Below are positions 44,820 to 57,129 of a stretch of DNA of 64,000 nucleotides, in pieces (positions within the stretch are counted from its first letter, which is position 1; every line of letters begins with the position of its first letter). The notes under the pieces were generated by a model. It saw nothing but the letters and a program-made list of their open reading frames with translations, had not been told where the DNA came from and did not search any database. Both the position numbers and the translations under genes were made by a program. The DNA is from Wyeomyia smithii. Taxonomy: Eukaryota > Arthropoda > Insecta > Diptera > Culicidae. The DNA lies in NCBI RefSeq assembly GCF_029784165.1, contig NC_073695.1, forward strand, positions 216,431,493 through 216,495,492, in the 5' to 3' direction.

Positions 44820-46130
44820 GTCAAACGTTGTGCGCGAAGTTCATTAGTTTGTTGTCAACTGTACAATTGATCCAAGACAAGCGGTAAAGCAGCCAATTTC
44901 AGACTTCCATACGTTGCTTTTACCAGTAGAGCTAAACAAGCACGATCGAAGTAAGCAATCGAAACAAGGCTCTACATTTTTCGATAGTACAATAGTCAGC
45001 GCCACATAATAACAATTTTCCGCATTTTCGTGGATGCATAGCTAATTTTCTAATCGATAGCTGTAGAAATGACAAAAATCCGTTGGTACCCGACAGAGTT
45101 TCAAGCGTTTAAAATTGGACAAGTTTCGTGGCGCACTCGATGTTTTCGATTTTTTATTTTACCCCTATGTTGTCGTGGGACATAATTCTACGTCAAAATA
45201 ATAAGCCTTCAAGGTACACTGTACTGTATTCATCTTTTCGTCTCTAATTGAAATTTAGTGAACAAATGATCTACCAACAATTGTGTTCCAGCAATCTTCA
45301 ACATTATTTTCGAATGACTTTATGTCAATTGAACTTCGCTCTTCTTCAGAATTACGCTCAACAGATTGACTGAACAGTTGACTGAAAAAAGTTCTAGGTA
45401 TTTACCGTTTGGAATCAGTTATGAGATTTATTTTCAATATTATTCTTTATTCTTGTTTTTCCGCGAACTTGAAATTTCTGATTTTTCCAAATTAAATGTT
45501 CATTCACATTATCTGATTTTGCGAAACTTAAAGATCCTCTTACCCAAACCTGTACTGTGATCAAAAATGACCCATTTGTGAGAGAGCAGATTTTGATTTT
45601 CTGCCTGCGATTTCCTCCGATTATACAATCGAAATTTCCTAAACCCTCAACTCAGAAGGGAGTACCAGATCCGTTACACATTTCGGAACTCTCCGTGCCT
45701 TTCCATTCCGAAGAAAATTGGACTGTTAAGATTCCGTTTTGATCGGAATTCAGATTCGGTCTTACCTTGACTCATGTTTTTCTTTGATTAAATTATATTT
45801 TACATTAAGGCTTTTTCGATTACTTGAAAAAATAGTCAAAGAATTCAATATGATCTGCAGAAGTGTCATTGGCAAGCTACACGCACGTAGCGAAATTTAG
45901 GTTGAGTATTTTTTCGCTTCAAAGATTGTAATTTTACGCCTTTTCCGCTTAACTCACATCGTCATGATTATGCGGAATGTTGCTTTCTTTTACTGTTGGT
46001 TAAATATGAAATCATAATGGATACATAAAAAACCGAAATAAAATCAAGTACATCTTCAATTTGTAGAAAACATCACCTGGGCCGTGTAGAACAATGGTTC
46101 CAGCTGTTAAAGTCACCTGTGTTGATTAGT
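44820..46130. other. No gene recognised
   Basis: AT-rich sequence with short frames only; no element ends or domains were seen. Confidence 0.45.
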
Positions 46131-46139
46131 TTCTAGCAG

Positions 46140-46570
46140 TTGCTGTAGACAATCGCAGCCCGAGCATCTTTAACACGTAGTCGCTCTGCGCTGCTGTACG
46201 TTAACACCGAAAGGGGCACCCATAAGAGCAGAACATAAAACAAATCACGAAAGAAAAAGTGAACCACAACAAGAGCGAGCGTGGCTCCCCGGCTCGACGC
46301 CTTCCTGCCACGGGTCCGCGTGATGAGCAGCAGCTTGCTTACTGCGAGCCCCGTCTTCAGGTGGTTTAATCTCGTTCAGAGGCACCAATATTAAAAATAA
46401 CGGAGCCTGCATACTTCAGCTCCGATCTGGCCCGTCAGCTGGACTCGCCAGGCCGGGGCTGTAACTGGTGCTGCCGGTTTGCTGCCACACTTTCGGTTGC
46501 CTTCCCTGCTCCGTAGACAAAACGGTCGGCCGTGTTATTAGGCTGTGGACGGGAAATCGGTGTATTCCAT
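46140..46570. promoter_or_regulatory. GC-rich block, possible promoter or leader
   Basis: Roughly 430 bases of markedly higher GC than the flanks. It has no inverted terminal repeats, so it does not look like a MITE. It contains gcagcagcttgcttactgc and a donor-like cttcag|gtggtt, but no coding frame. A regulatory or 5' leader role is possible. Nothing in the sequence identifies the gene. Confidence 0.2.
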
Positions 46571-49500
46571 TTCCACATTAGTGCGCGGCTGGCTGATTTG
46601 AAAAATTGGCCCATATATGTCAGTTTTTCGTTTAATGTTAGTGAAATAACTTTAAATTTAAAATAAAATAAATCTTTGATTGGTTCTAGCTTCGTTGAAC
46701 AGCCTTGAAAAACCTGAAGCTGGTCTCATCCTTACAACTTTTTGAAAGTAATTAAGTTAGTTCAGCAACAACAAAAAAAAACTAAATTGCCAAGAATATA
46801 ATTATCATGATTCCAATAATTTTATCAAGCAGACAGGCGGCGGCGTCGACATTCGGTTGGCTCCCTCTTGTGAATTTTTAATTACAACAGCGCTGCCTTA
46901 CGAACGTTTCAGTACAAAAGTTGATGAACTCAGCAGTTTATTAGCGGGAAGTCTTTTCAGTACCCATCCAACCGAAACCCTTCAAAACCTTCTGAATTGC
47001 TCTCACATTCCGCCTAGCGCTCTGGTGAATGTTGTTACGTCAATTTCCGAACCGGCCAACCATGCGCAATTAGGAATATATACCTACGTTTTATCCAGAT
47101 GAAATTGGGAAGCAGAATTATTCTGCAACAAAGCAAGCAACAACCGATAAAAACAACAGCATGAGCCATTAGAAGCAGAAAGAATGCCCTCTTGTGCTGT
47201 CGGGGAAGTATTCTTTTCCCACTATTGTTCCGGCCCATCCGATACGGTCGGTGGCCTCATGTGCGATGACCAACCGGAGTCATCGTTTTCTGGAGCTGGC
47301 GGTGAAGATTCAAAGCAGTGTGAATCAATTTCTGCAGCCAATGTTTTGACTTTATGCAGAATTACAACATCGGTCTCGGGAAGCATAATTTTACAACTTT
47401 ATGTTCGTTGTGTCAATTTATTTTGCAATATAAGTATGCAAATTGTTTAGTACTGTAAAACGGCAGTTTACTGTTATTTCTCAACAGTACTTCAATATTA
47501 TCTTGATTTACAAATAACTTAGTATGGCTTTTACGCGACGTTTAAAAAGTGTCGGTAACTTGAAAAGTCTATTGTTTACTTAGTTTATTATTTTTACAAT
47601 CTGTTTATTAAAGGAACAATCGTATTGTTTGAAGTCCCGACCCTTTCTGTCCGTCTTTCTCGAGGGAAGCTCTCTCCAAAGTTTAAAGTAAAATGTTCAA
47701 CATGATTATATCAAAAGAAATAAAATATTTTTAAATCTAAGACAAACTTGGTATACAATCGAGTAATGAGACAAAACTGAGCCGAAAGCTGTACAATTAT
47801 TATTTTTGTTAGGCGCAAAAGATTTCTTTTTTTCGAAAATATTTGAAAAATATGTATAAGAACAGTTAAACAAATGGTTTAGGCGAGAAAAGTAATGAAC
47901 TCGCATAAAATTCCTGAAAAAAAAGAAAAATGAGACACCATTCAGACAAATTTAATCCGTTTCCAAGTTTCCACCGTTTGTTTGATGCTAATAAAAAATC
48001 AGTGCTCTTCTACATATTTCATACCATAATCACCGATTCGTTGCGCTTGGTTACACATCTATCATCATGAAATTAAGCAGTTGTTGCCCCCAACAAACAA
48101 GTATTTGTTAGTCAAATCAGCCGTTGTATGCAAGTAGTGCACTAGCAGTGCTGCAACTTTAACTCCAACCGCAGGCCGAAACGACGCCGCCAACAAAACA
48201 TGCAACATCTACCATACTTTTTTTATAGGAAACAGTTTTTTCACCTAACCATGCCTGGCGTTGTGAAAATTTATAACAGTTTCAGTCCTGCAGCTCATGA
48301 CACTTCATGGTGATTTTGACAGCCAATTACCGTCAGCAAACTGCGTTTGTTTGTGAGCATAAATTATTCTGCATGCTAAACGCACTCTATACTTTATATA
48401 AAAACGGCAAAACAGTACGTAGTAAACATTTTACGAGTATTATAGGCCCTTTTGTTCAGTCAGAATAAAATCACGATCAAATTGTTCCCGCTTCAGGAAA
48501 CTGTACCGTGAAGTGGAGCGTCGTTGGCCATTTTTCGTTAGATTATTTCTAATTGATCTAACAATGGTTCAAATTCTTATGAAGAAATGATAGAAAAATT
48601 ACTATAACTAAAAAATAAGCTTTGTTTTTTTTTCAATTTTCTCAAGACAATGAGTAGAAGTAAAACCTGTACTGCTAGTTTTTTTTCTGGCGATTAAAAT
48701 TTATTATGTGCGATGTTCATTTCAAATACATTAATCCCAGCTTAGGGTGTTTGGAAAAAAACTGTTTAAATGAGATTCTAAACTATACAGCTCTGCAGCT
48801 ATTGTACGAAATTTGATGCCTCTAATTTTATGGCATGATTAGTAGGTTCAACTGCTGCTGCGATCATGGAAAGTACAAACAGTAGAATCAGTTACCGGAG
48901 AAGCGACGCTTAACGGCATGTCTCCGATAGAAGACGATGAGAGCTTTTGTTGGCTTGCGTTTCATTCCAAAGAACGCTGCTGCAGCGTCGTTGGAGAAGA
49001 AAGAAAAAAAATTATTTCTTTCAATCATATTATCAAACAATAGGGTGATTATACAGTCTGAGGCTATGCCTTGCTATATATGTTCAGGTGTGAAGTGTGT
49101 GGTTTATGCGGAATGGGTACTTAATTCGGCTGAACCGGTAGTCACGTGTGCACACTTTTATGTCGAGCCCAACCTTTCATATTAGTCGGTTTATGATCGT
49201 GTTTAATCTGCTTCTTCAAATCCTGCTGGCAAAGGAAAACACCACTTTGGAGTAGCGTAATGCGAGATCATGATTGACATCATGTACACGAAAGGTTAAG
49301 CAGAGTCTTTTGGAAGCTTAATTTGTTTCTGCTTATTTTGGCTGTCAGAGCGTAACACAAGCCACTACTGGCAGCCGTACCGAGCATAAACATGTGCGCA
49401 GTCGCCGTAATGCTTGATTTCAGATTATATTTTCTTGGTGAAAGAAGTGCGATCATCAATCATTGTGGAAATGACTCGCGGTGGGTAACAACAGTTTGTT

Positions 49501-49980
49501 CGAAAGGCAGCAAAAAAACAAGCACCTACCTACCTATCTACTATGTATTGTTCGAATGAGGAAAGCTACATTTCTTTTGTTGTTCACTGTATGAAAAGAA
49601 GAAGGAAATTATTAGTCTGAAACAATATGCTCTCTGGCGAGCAAATATTACACAAACCCACGTCGATCGCGAAACCGACCATGTTCAACACATGACTACA
49701 CATCAGTGTTTCTTTTCCTGACTGACTTTTTTTTGTACGCGCGTGGTTGCCCTCTAATCGATCTTTTTGATGGCTGCGAAGCTTTTCGAGCCCTCTGGAT
49801 TTATTTTGCTACACAGTATAGTTAGCATACTAACCATTGTATAACACCGTGTTATACTAGCAAGTTTCCCCAATTACTAGATGGTACTTATGTCAAGGCT
49901 GGACGCTTTATCTGAAAACAATTATTATGTTCTCCAAATTCGTACAAGTTTAGATCTAATTTAGCACTAAAGTTGTGTTA
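46571..49980. other. No gene recognised
   Basis: Plus-strand frames at 46,857-47,102 and 47,184-47,450 lie in slightly GC-richer DNA but match no known family and lack convincing splice context. A TATATAAAA string occurs at about 48,396 without a well-placed initiator. The remainder is AT-rich. Confidence 0.4.
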
Positions 49981-49989
49981 CAGCTAGAA

Positions 49990-50603
49990 TTCGGGTCCAA
50001 TAGAACCACTTTGTTGATAATAAAGCTGAATATTAGTTGCGCAACTTTTAGCTGTTTGTAAATAAAAACGCAATTTCATTTTCAAAATAATAGTTGCAAT
50101 GAATCAAGTAAAGTATTGCCCAACATTAGTTACAACTTAGTCCCATCTTTCCGGCATAACCTGATTACCGTTGCGATAAAAGTGTTTGATGCTATCCAAT
50201 TACGAAGCAAGCCATTTTTCAATGTTTCCATATGAGGAGAACTGACGGGTATATTGGAAATATGACGGGTAGAATGAGACTTCCCATTACAGTATTTCTA
50301 TGTAATTTTTTACGACTTTGGCAGTATGAGGCCGAGCGTTGTCATGCAGTAGAATCACATTTTTGTGCCACTGCTCATATTGTGGGCGTTTCTCGCATAG
50401 TGCTCAGTCTAATCGCACCAATCGCTCCCCAGTGATGGTTTCATTCGGTTTCAACAAAATAAATAATACCGACCTGGTCCCACCAAATAGGCAAATACAT
50501 AGCATAACCTTCGCATCGTGAGTCAATGACGTAGAAGCATGACCGGACAGTTCCCATGACTTTCTATCCTGTGGGTTACTGCAACGAATCCATTCCCATC
50601 CCC
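49990..50603 (-). pseudogene. mariner transposase remnant, catalytic and 3' part
   Basis: The minus strand carries, across shifted frames, WIRCSNPQDRKSWELSGHAS at about 50,595, DAKVMLCI and LLKPNETITGE at about 50,470-50,430, LLHDNARPHTAKVVKNYIE (second catalytic aspartate) at about 50,360, and ending blocks IEKWLAS and MPERW at about 50,220-50,150. The order matches a mauritiana-like mariner. The 5' part continues at 52,099 after an inserted element. Confidence 0.8.
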
Positions 50604-52098
50604 CACAGTGGCTGGACTCTGAACAAAAGTCGGAAAAAACTTAAAAGTCTTTTTTATATTTATTAAATTCTGCTCGAGCGTCTTGATAGAATATTTACAC
50701 TACACATTACACTTTTTATCCACTTTCACTATTTAATTCTATCACTTTTCACTTATCACTTGCATATACGTATTTCAACGCTTACTTAGCGCCTTCGTCA
50801 GTGCTTATTTTTATATTATTGAAAATTAAATATTATTACAATTTTGGGGTGGTGAACTCATTTCTGATGTCAAAAAATGTTGAAAAGAGCAATTTACGCA
50901 CCTAAAGTGCCGTTAGGCCGACTTCATGATCAGATATATTTTTTGCTCAAATCATGCTTAAAATTTTAATAAGGGAACCGCTCTTATATTCATCTCAACC
51001 CCTATATTCATCTCATTGCTCTCTGCGTTGTCCAATTTAGTGTAAATTTTTACTTTTTTTTTAAATGTAGCTTTATTTTACCTCTTGATTCAGTCGAGTA
51101 GTCGGGAGCTATTTTATTTGAAAAATTTTCAGCTTTTAAGCCATTTGACCAATTTAAGATTTTTCTACGATATGTTAGAGGTCTTTTAAGGAAAATTATG
51201 ATATCGAACGGTAGTTTATTTTAACGTCAACGAAAACATAAAAGACGATATATTTTTTCTCATCAATTCAATTTATCCTCTTTTTATACATATTGTAGTA
51301 CTGAAAGCGACTTACAAGTTTATATAAAAATGCTTGAGTTACTGGAAAAACTTCATGTATACACTAAAGTCGCTTTTTACGCGTGGGATACGTGCCGCGT
51401 AAAAAAAACCGCGTAAATTCCGGAATCCGCGTAAATAAAACGCGTAAATTCCGGAATCCGCCTAAAAAAAAGCCGCGTAAAAAGTCACCATAGTGTACTT
51501 CCCAATCGAGCATTTCCTTCAAATATACGAAACTGAATATTTTACAACTGACCACCATACGTCTTCATAATTTTATTTCCAAAATATCTCCCTATGAGCA
51601 ACGATGTGCAAAACAGAACCCAGAAATCAAAAAAAGTACAATAAATTTCCCATTGGTTGTTGGTAATCCGATCGTTCCAAACTGTTTTACAAGATTGTAC
51701 GGTAGAAATGGAATTAGAAAAAACATGTTTTTTGGCTTCCCAGCAATATGTTTTACCTCGATTGAGAAATTGGTTATATTTTTGGCGAATCTTGAAAATC
51801 AACAAAAAATTACATAAATTTCCTTTCAAAATGAAACTTACTGGATCGAAATCGGATTAAAACTCAGGTAGTTACAGGTATTTGGAGTTAAGTTAAAAAT
51901 TGTGATTTAAAACATGAAAATCATCAAAATTGCTTGATATAACAACATGCAAAGTGCGACTAAAAATCGATACCTCAACCGATTGTCATAAAACTTTGAG
52001 AAAAGGTCATTTACAGTTTGATAATCTTCGAAAAAATGCAAAACATTAAAAATATTGACGTGAAAAATCGAGGTTTATTCCGGCTTCCGACCACTGTG
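50604..52098. mobile_element. DNA element with CACAGTGG ends inside the mariner (Transib-like)
   Basis: CACAGTGG (50,604-50,611) and its complement CCACTGTG (52,091-52,098) bound the insert exactly where the mariner frame breaks. The flanks share CCCC; a 5-bp duplication CCCCG with one base lost is also possible. The left end reads heptamer CACAGTG, a 12-base spacer, then ACAAAAGTC, close to the nonamer of a recombination signal sequence. The interior is AT-rich and non-coding and holds a 134-bp MITE. Confidence 0.55.
51362..51495. mobile_element. 134-bp TA MITE with tacgcgg repeats
   Basis: TA flanks (51,360 and 51,496) and inverted ends CACTAAAGTCGCTTTTTACG / complement CACTATGGTGACTTTTTACG. 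Inside, cgcgtaaattccggaatccg is repeated and self-complementary. It sits within the 50,604-52,098 element, so it is the innermost of three nested insertions. Confidence 0.8.
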
Positions 52099-52500
52099 CC
52101 CCGCCACGATGCGATGAAGAAAACACTTCCTTTTTTGCCGCTAGAATAGTTGTTCACAGGCGAAAAAATGACGCTCAAAGTTCCTTTGTTTTAAAAGCAC
52201 ATGATCGCTTGGAAATGACTTGGCAGGTGACATACTATACAAAAGCAAACTGTTCCTGCGTTTGGCATAAATCCTTTACGAGATATTCTTCCAATTCAGT
52301 ATCTTCTAAAGCTTTTGGTTTACCTTTACGTAGACGACACTCCTCAACTTCTAAATTCCCGTGTTCAAAGCGAAGGAACCACCACGGTTCAATGTTCCAC
52401 TTTAACCAGCATTTCCGTAAACTTTTTTAAACTCTTGGTGCGCTTTAGCCACCGTTTTTTTTTTGTTTTTTGAATAAAGTAAGTAACTTTTCCCGAGGAT
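52099..52500 (-). pseudogene. mariner transposase remnant, 5' part
   Basis: Minus-strand frames give the N-terminal order of the same mariner: HQEFKKVYGNAG, WFLRFEHGNLEVEECRL, KPKALEDTELEEYL, LCQTQEQFA and VISKR (helix-turn-helix), then the start of the catalytic region (FFIASW). Several stops and shifts. It joins 50,603 when the insert is removed. Confidence 0.75.
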
Positions 52501-54010
52501 GACGACTGTTTTTTTTAAAAAGAGACATTTTTACATAACTAAAAGTACATGATGCCATAATAAAATCACAAAGCCATATTTAAAGAGGTTTGTTTACCAT
52601 ATGTCTCAGCTTGGTTCATCTCGTTTTAGACATGTCAAAATCGACCAACACTTACTGCTGACGCCATCTATTGACTAACAACGAGAAGTTAGTCGCGATT
52701 CCAATATAATTCGTCATCTTCTGGCATGAACAAACTATTTATTACAGCAATTAACCCTCTAGTGCCCAAGTTAATTTCTAGACGGACTTCGGTAAAACCA
52801 CTACAACCACTAAAACCACTAACCACAATCATTTAACTTTTCACGAAAAACTAATTCCTTATGTTGTTTAGATTTATACTCCCAATCGGGGTTTCACATT
52901 TTCGAGATATAAAACAACTGAACGTTTCACGTAGTCAAGATTGTTATTCGAAAAAAGCGGAGTTAAAAAACACCTCTTCTCCAGGAGAGCTGAGTTCTGT
53001 TGCTCGCAGCAAAATAACATACTCACTTGCTGCTTACACCACAGCCGAGCGAAACACAGAAATACATCGCAACGCTGCACACCGCTGAGACAATACAACA
53101 GAGACAACATGAATTTTCTCTATGGAGAAAATGATGCGGAATGGCGTCTATATTTTTTTCAGTTTCAAAATTCAAATCAAACGCAATCTATTATTCTGCC
53201 TAGATGCTCACCAGATTGTGTAGTTATTGTGAGAAAGCTCATCTTAATTTGTTATCTCTCAGAAGAGGTGTGTTTTTGCAAGCTAATCAGTTACACACGA
53301 TTAGGGTTAAAAATGTATCAAGAGATGACAGTTCTTTTCAAAACATTCGAGAGCGTTCCTCTATGATAGTACTAGTTTTTGGCATTCCAAATTTGTATGG
53401 TACTGCATAAAATAGACTAAACTGAGTTGAAAAAATAACGTAGGAAACTGTCCCAAAACGATTAAACTTTGAGTGAACATGATAGTGATCAGTCTAAATT
53501 CTCTGATTACTTTTACTCTAAAGCGGAAAACGTGATTGGAATGAGGTCGATATCTCGTACCTTTTTCGATTAATTGAAAAATAAAACCCGCAAAAGAAAA
53601 GTAGCGTAAAAAACATGACTATACATATAACGCTGCCGTCTAGTTCCCCATACACGATTGTTTTTTCTTCGTTTACTTTATTTCCATGTCGACGATGGTA
53701 TGTATGTTGTATATAACAATCGATATGCGACACACACATCCATCGATACACAGCCGCCCTATTGCCGAGTTTACTTTTCTTTGCACGAGAGCTGTCCGAG
53801 CCGTTTGTATTTTATCTCTTACGCTTATTCTTCCTACAGCCTTTTTTAAAAGCCATCAAACGACATTCGTCATATGCGAATAAAAAAAGTGGAGAAATAT
53901 CTCCGGTGGATTTGGGCTGTTGCCAAAACGCGCTGTTTGTGTAGCACTTCTTCTTTCTACTACGATCGCTATTTTGAAGGCATCCTTCAAATAATGCCAA
54001 ATTGACACAC
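52501..54010. other. No gene recognised
   Basis: Open frames of up to 141 codons at 52,860-53,410 occur on both strands in overlapping frames with no domain. No element ends were identified. Confidence 0.4.
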
Positions 54011-54013
54011 GTA

Positions 54014-54152
54014 GGGGCCGTTCCTAAATCACGAGGTCATAAAGAGGGGGACGGGGGGGTTTGTCAAAAGACCACGCACGAGGGTGGGGGGGTTAACGAA
54101 ATGACCACGAGAAAGTGATCAAAATATGGCCACGTGGTTTAGGAACGGCCCC
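54014..54152. mobile_element. 139-bp MITE with G-runs, complete
   Basis: GGGGCCGTTCCTAAATCACG on the left pairs with ACGTGGTTTAGGAACGGCCCC minus its last base on the right. GTA is repeated on each side (54,011-54,013 and 54,153-54,155). It contains runs of five to seven G. This is the intact relative of the fragment at 2,668. Confidence 0.85.
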
Positions 54153-54155
54153 GTA

Positions 54156-55020
54156 GTACATTTTTTGTTTCCTTTTGTGGTGCTCTGTTGCCAATGCATT
54201 TCCAGTGCGATTACCCGACTGCTAGCGCGGGTAGGTATCACGAGCAAACAGCAACAGAAAAAGTATTTTGAGGAGACAGTACAGATAAGGCTGTACTCTT
54301 GGGATGCCTGCACACGATTCGCTGCTCTCTCACGTCGATTTGCTCACCAGTGTGAGTGTTTTCAAACGAGTTTGATTACGGAATTCTTAATTTTAGCTCT
54401 CAATTCAAAATTGTTTGTTTCCTTTTTGAGCCCTTCAGCTGTCGAAATCAATGCAAGAGCATTCCAGTAGTTTTAATATGACTAACAAAATGCCTGAAAA
54501 GGAAACATATGATTTTTAGTTGGTGGGAATATTGATCTTTGTCTTTCTCAGGCCCTATTAAAATTGTTTGAAAATTCCGTAAAAATTCCTTAAATACAAA
54601 CTGGATCCAAAGAATATCTTTGATAAAGAAATGTACACATGTAGAAACGAAACCTGCATGTGTACGAGTCATTCGAAATGGGTACGAATTTTTAATTTAT
54701 TAAAATTTAAATCGAAGTGAAGAGTGAAGAGTGATCACATCTTCCTATTCACGCTGCTCTGATGATGGTATTTTCCTTTCGAGAATCCTGGTTTCGACGT
54801 CATTTTCTGAAAAATGTTGTTTTTACAACGACTCAAGAGACTCACCTATTCAAGTGTTTAAGTGTGATACAAACAATGACATCCAGGAATACAAAAGTAT
54901 ATGTGCCATGTTCTGAAGAGTTCATCACTGGCAAGTAATTTAAAATTGATGACATCTTCACTGCATTGTTCCAAAATTCGGCAATTTCTGTTACATTTGA
55001 GAGTAAGTTCTCAGAGCTTT
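54156..55020. other. No gene recognised
   Basis: Mixed composition with short frames on both strands; no domain or repeat was identified. Confidence 0.45.
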
Positions 55021-55024
55021 TCTA

Positions 55025-57129
55025 CAGGGTGTTTGATAAGTTCGAACACAATTTGAAAATGTATTGAAAATAAAAATATTAGATATTTTTTTCTAAGTAA
55101 ATTTTTACTGAGGTGTTTATTTTTTTTATATACCTCATTACTGTATTTAAAATTTTGTTACATGATTTTGTTGCATCAAATAGTATTTCGAATTAGGTAC
55201 ATTTAGATTTTCTATTGGGGTATCGTTTATAAACATTATATATCGTATGTACAGTTTTATTATTTTTAGTAAAGTGCGATTTGTTGTTCCTTGCAACTCC
55301 GGATATTGGAGAGATGGGAAATTTCGGAACCTATTCAAGGCTGAGATTCTCCTAGATGTTATGCTCCACAAGGGCTGTATAGTAGGGCAATCTGAGAATC
55401 TATGTTTAAGTGTTTCCTCAACACCACAGAAGACACAATTTGATGTTGCATTACGACCTTCTCGAAAGTGGCAAAGATTATGCTTAAGTTTTTCGTTACA
55501 GATCAGGTAGTACATGGATTTTTCCTCTGATGACAACTCCTTCCTATTCAGGTTTTTCCAGACTCTACACCAGTTCCTGTTGATTAGGCCTTCAGTCCTG
55601 TTTCCAGGAAGTCTTTTTAAGTAATGTATATAGATCCTCTGTGCAAATGGTTCCGCTAATACCTCCAGTGGAATGTTGATTAGTTATCCTTGATGATCTC
55701 CTTGTAATGCCCCATTTCTACTGGAATGTCCTTCGGTTCCTCGTTCTAAGGGCGTACTCATTTTAGTAAGATAGTATCTCTCTCGCTTTTTGAAATCGGT
55801 TTACCAGAAAGGATCTGCTTTTGCGTATTGGACAGTGCAAGCCCACTCCATTCCATATGAACTGTGAGAGTTGCTGCTTTAGAATCGATCCTATTGTAAT
55901 ATAGGTGTTCAGCAGCCATATTCGTTGCTTTATGTTCAAGATTCTAGTACGGCTCAGCCACACATTTTCCCAATTTTTTCGAATGGTTTCATCGATCGTT
56001 GCACTAAATTTTACGCCAAGATTGTCACTTCATTCTGTATAATTAATTCGGGAGGTGTGGGGAAACTTTCCGTTAGCTTCAGTCCCACGGTTTTTTGCAA
56101 ATTAAGCCGTGCTTCAGATTCCTCTCCAGACTGCCGAAAATAGTCGAGTATTCTTATTAATTAGTTTTTTCAGGATGCTTGACAATAATCGTTATGTCGT
56201 CTGCATACGCTGTGACGGATTCTCCACCATCATTACATATCTCGGATAATTTATCTAATAGGGGTTGAAAGTAGATCAAGAACAGGCACATGTTGTTGTG
56301 GGTGTTATAGTACTGATTTTTCTTCCATTTGAAGAACGATGTCAGTTTGTTTTTGACAAAGCTAACCCACCACTCTGTCCACGTTTGATAATTGTGCCTT
56401 GATCTTTTCCAGTATGCTCACTTCCTTCGCAGTTCCTCCAAGTTGGCTGGACTTAACAGGCAGTTGTTGAGTGTCCATGATGGCCGGGGAACACGTTCCG
56501 CTACGTGTTTATTGAGAACATTTACGACATATCAGCTGAGAGCAGCCTTGTGCTGACGAGCTTGATACGTTTCTTATATCAAGAGAATCACACGCGGCAC
56601 GCACCTAGACCATCGGTATCTTGTCCCAGATCATGGAAACGAGCTTCTTAAATTGGTTCATAGTGCTCATTTTATGTCCGCTCTGCCTGCTAGCATGTTC
56701 GACCATACAAAGAATATCAGAGGATTAAGGCCCGGGGAGCTGGGTGACCAGAAAGTTATATCGAGAAAATCCCTCAAATTCTCACGACACCACGTTTGAA
56801 GATATTCGCCGTGTAGGCGATTCATCCCGTAGAGGTCGAAGCCAACACCCGATCATTTTGGACATTGTGCGGTTGTTGTAAGACAAAGAGTTTCTCATCA
56901 GTAAACTCGAACTCCTGACCTGCGTGCCGAGAAAGTACTTTAGTATGACGTCGCGGTACTTCTTTATCGTGTGCGGTAAACAAACAGCAAATGTCAGCAA
57001 GTCGACACCATGTGCCTCGGTTAGCCTATATATAAGGGAAAGTTAACATCAAAACCAATACACAGAATGCACATGGTGAACACCTACACAACGATAAAAA
57101 AATTGTATTCGAACTTATAGAACACTCTG
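55025..57129 (-). mobile_element. maT-like Tc1/mariner element, decayed, hosting a retrotransposon
   Basis: The left end CAGGGTGTTTGATAAGTTCG and the complement of the right end, CAGAGTGTTCTATAAGTTCG, are imperfect inverted repeats of about 30 bp, each next to TA (55,023 and 57,130). Minus-strand coding remains lie at 56,905-56,560: FTDEKLFVLQQPHNVQNDRV with the first catalytic aspartate, and FWSPSSPGLNPLIFFVW, a Tc1/mariner C-terminal signature. The DNA-binding half and the second catalytic block are deleted. A non-LTR retrotransposon piece occupies roughly 55,140-56,450. Confidence 0.75.
55140..56450 (-). pseudogene. Non-LTR retrotransposon, 3' half (YADD reverse transcriptase)
   Basis: On the minus strand LFLIYFQPLLDKLSEIC leads to AYADDITIIV; the Y-A-D-D catalytic box is encoded at 56,207-56,196. 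Downstream are ARLNLQKTVGLKL (about 56,090), RILNIKQRIWLLNTYI (about 55,940) and the C-terminal zinc-binding CVFCGVEETLKHRFSDCP (about 55,430). This order fits I/R1/LOA-type insect elements. The endonuclease and N-terminal reverse transcriptase parts are absent and stops are frequent, so it is a 5'-truncated dead copy within the maT-like element. Confidence 0.8.

Noticed and set aside
46857..47102. 81-codon frame in GC-richer DNA
   Set aside because: No domain, no convincing splice context, and an overlapping reverse frame.
48390..48470. TATATAAAA string as a promoter
   Set aside because: No initiator at the proper distance and no exon downstream.
52941..53366. 141-codon open frame
   Set aside because: No recognisable family; overlapping frames on both strands.
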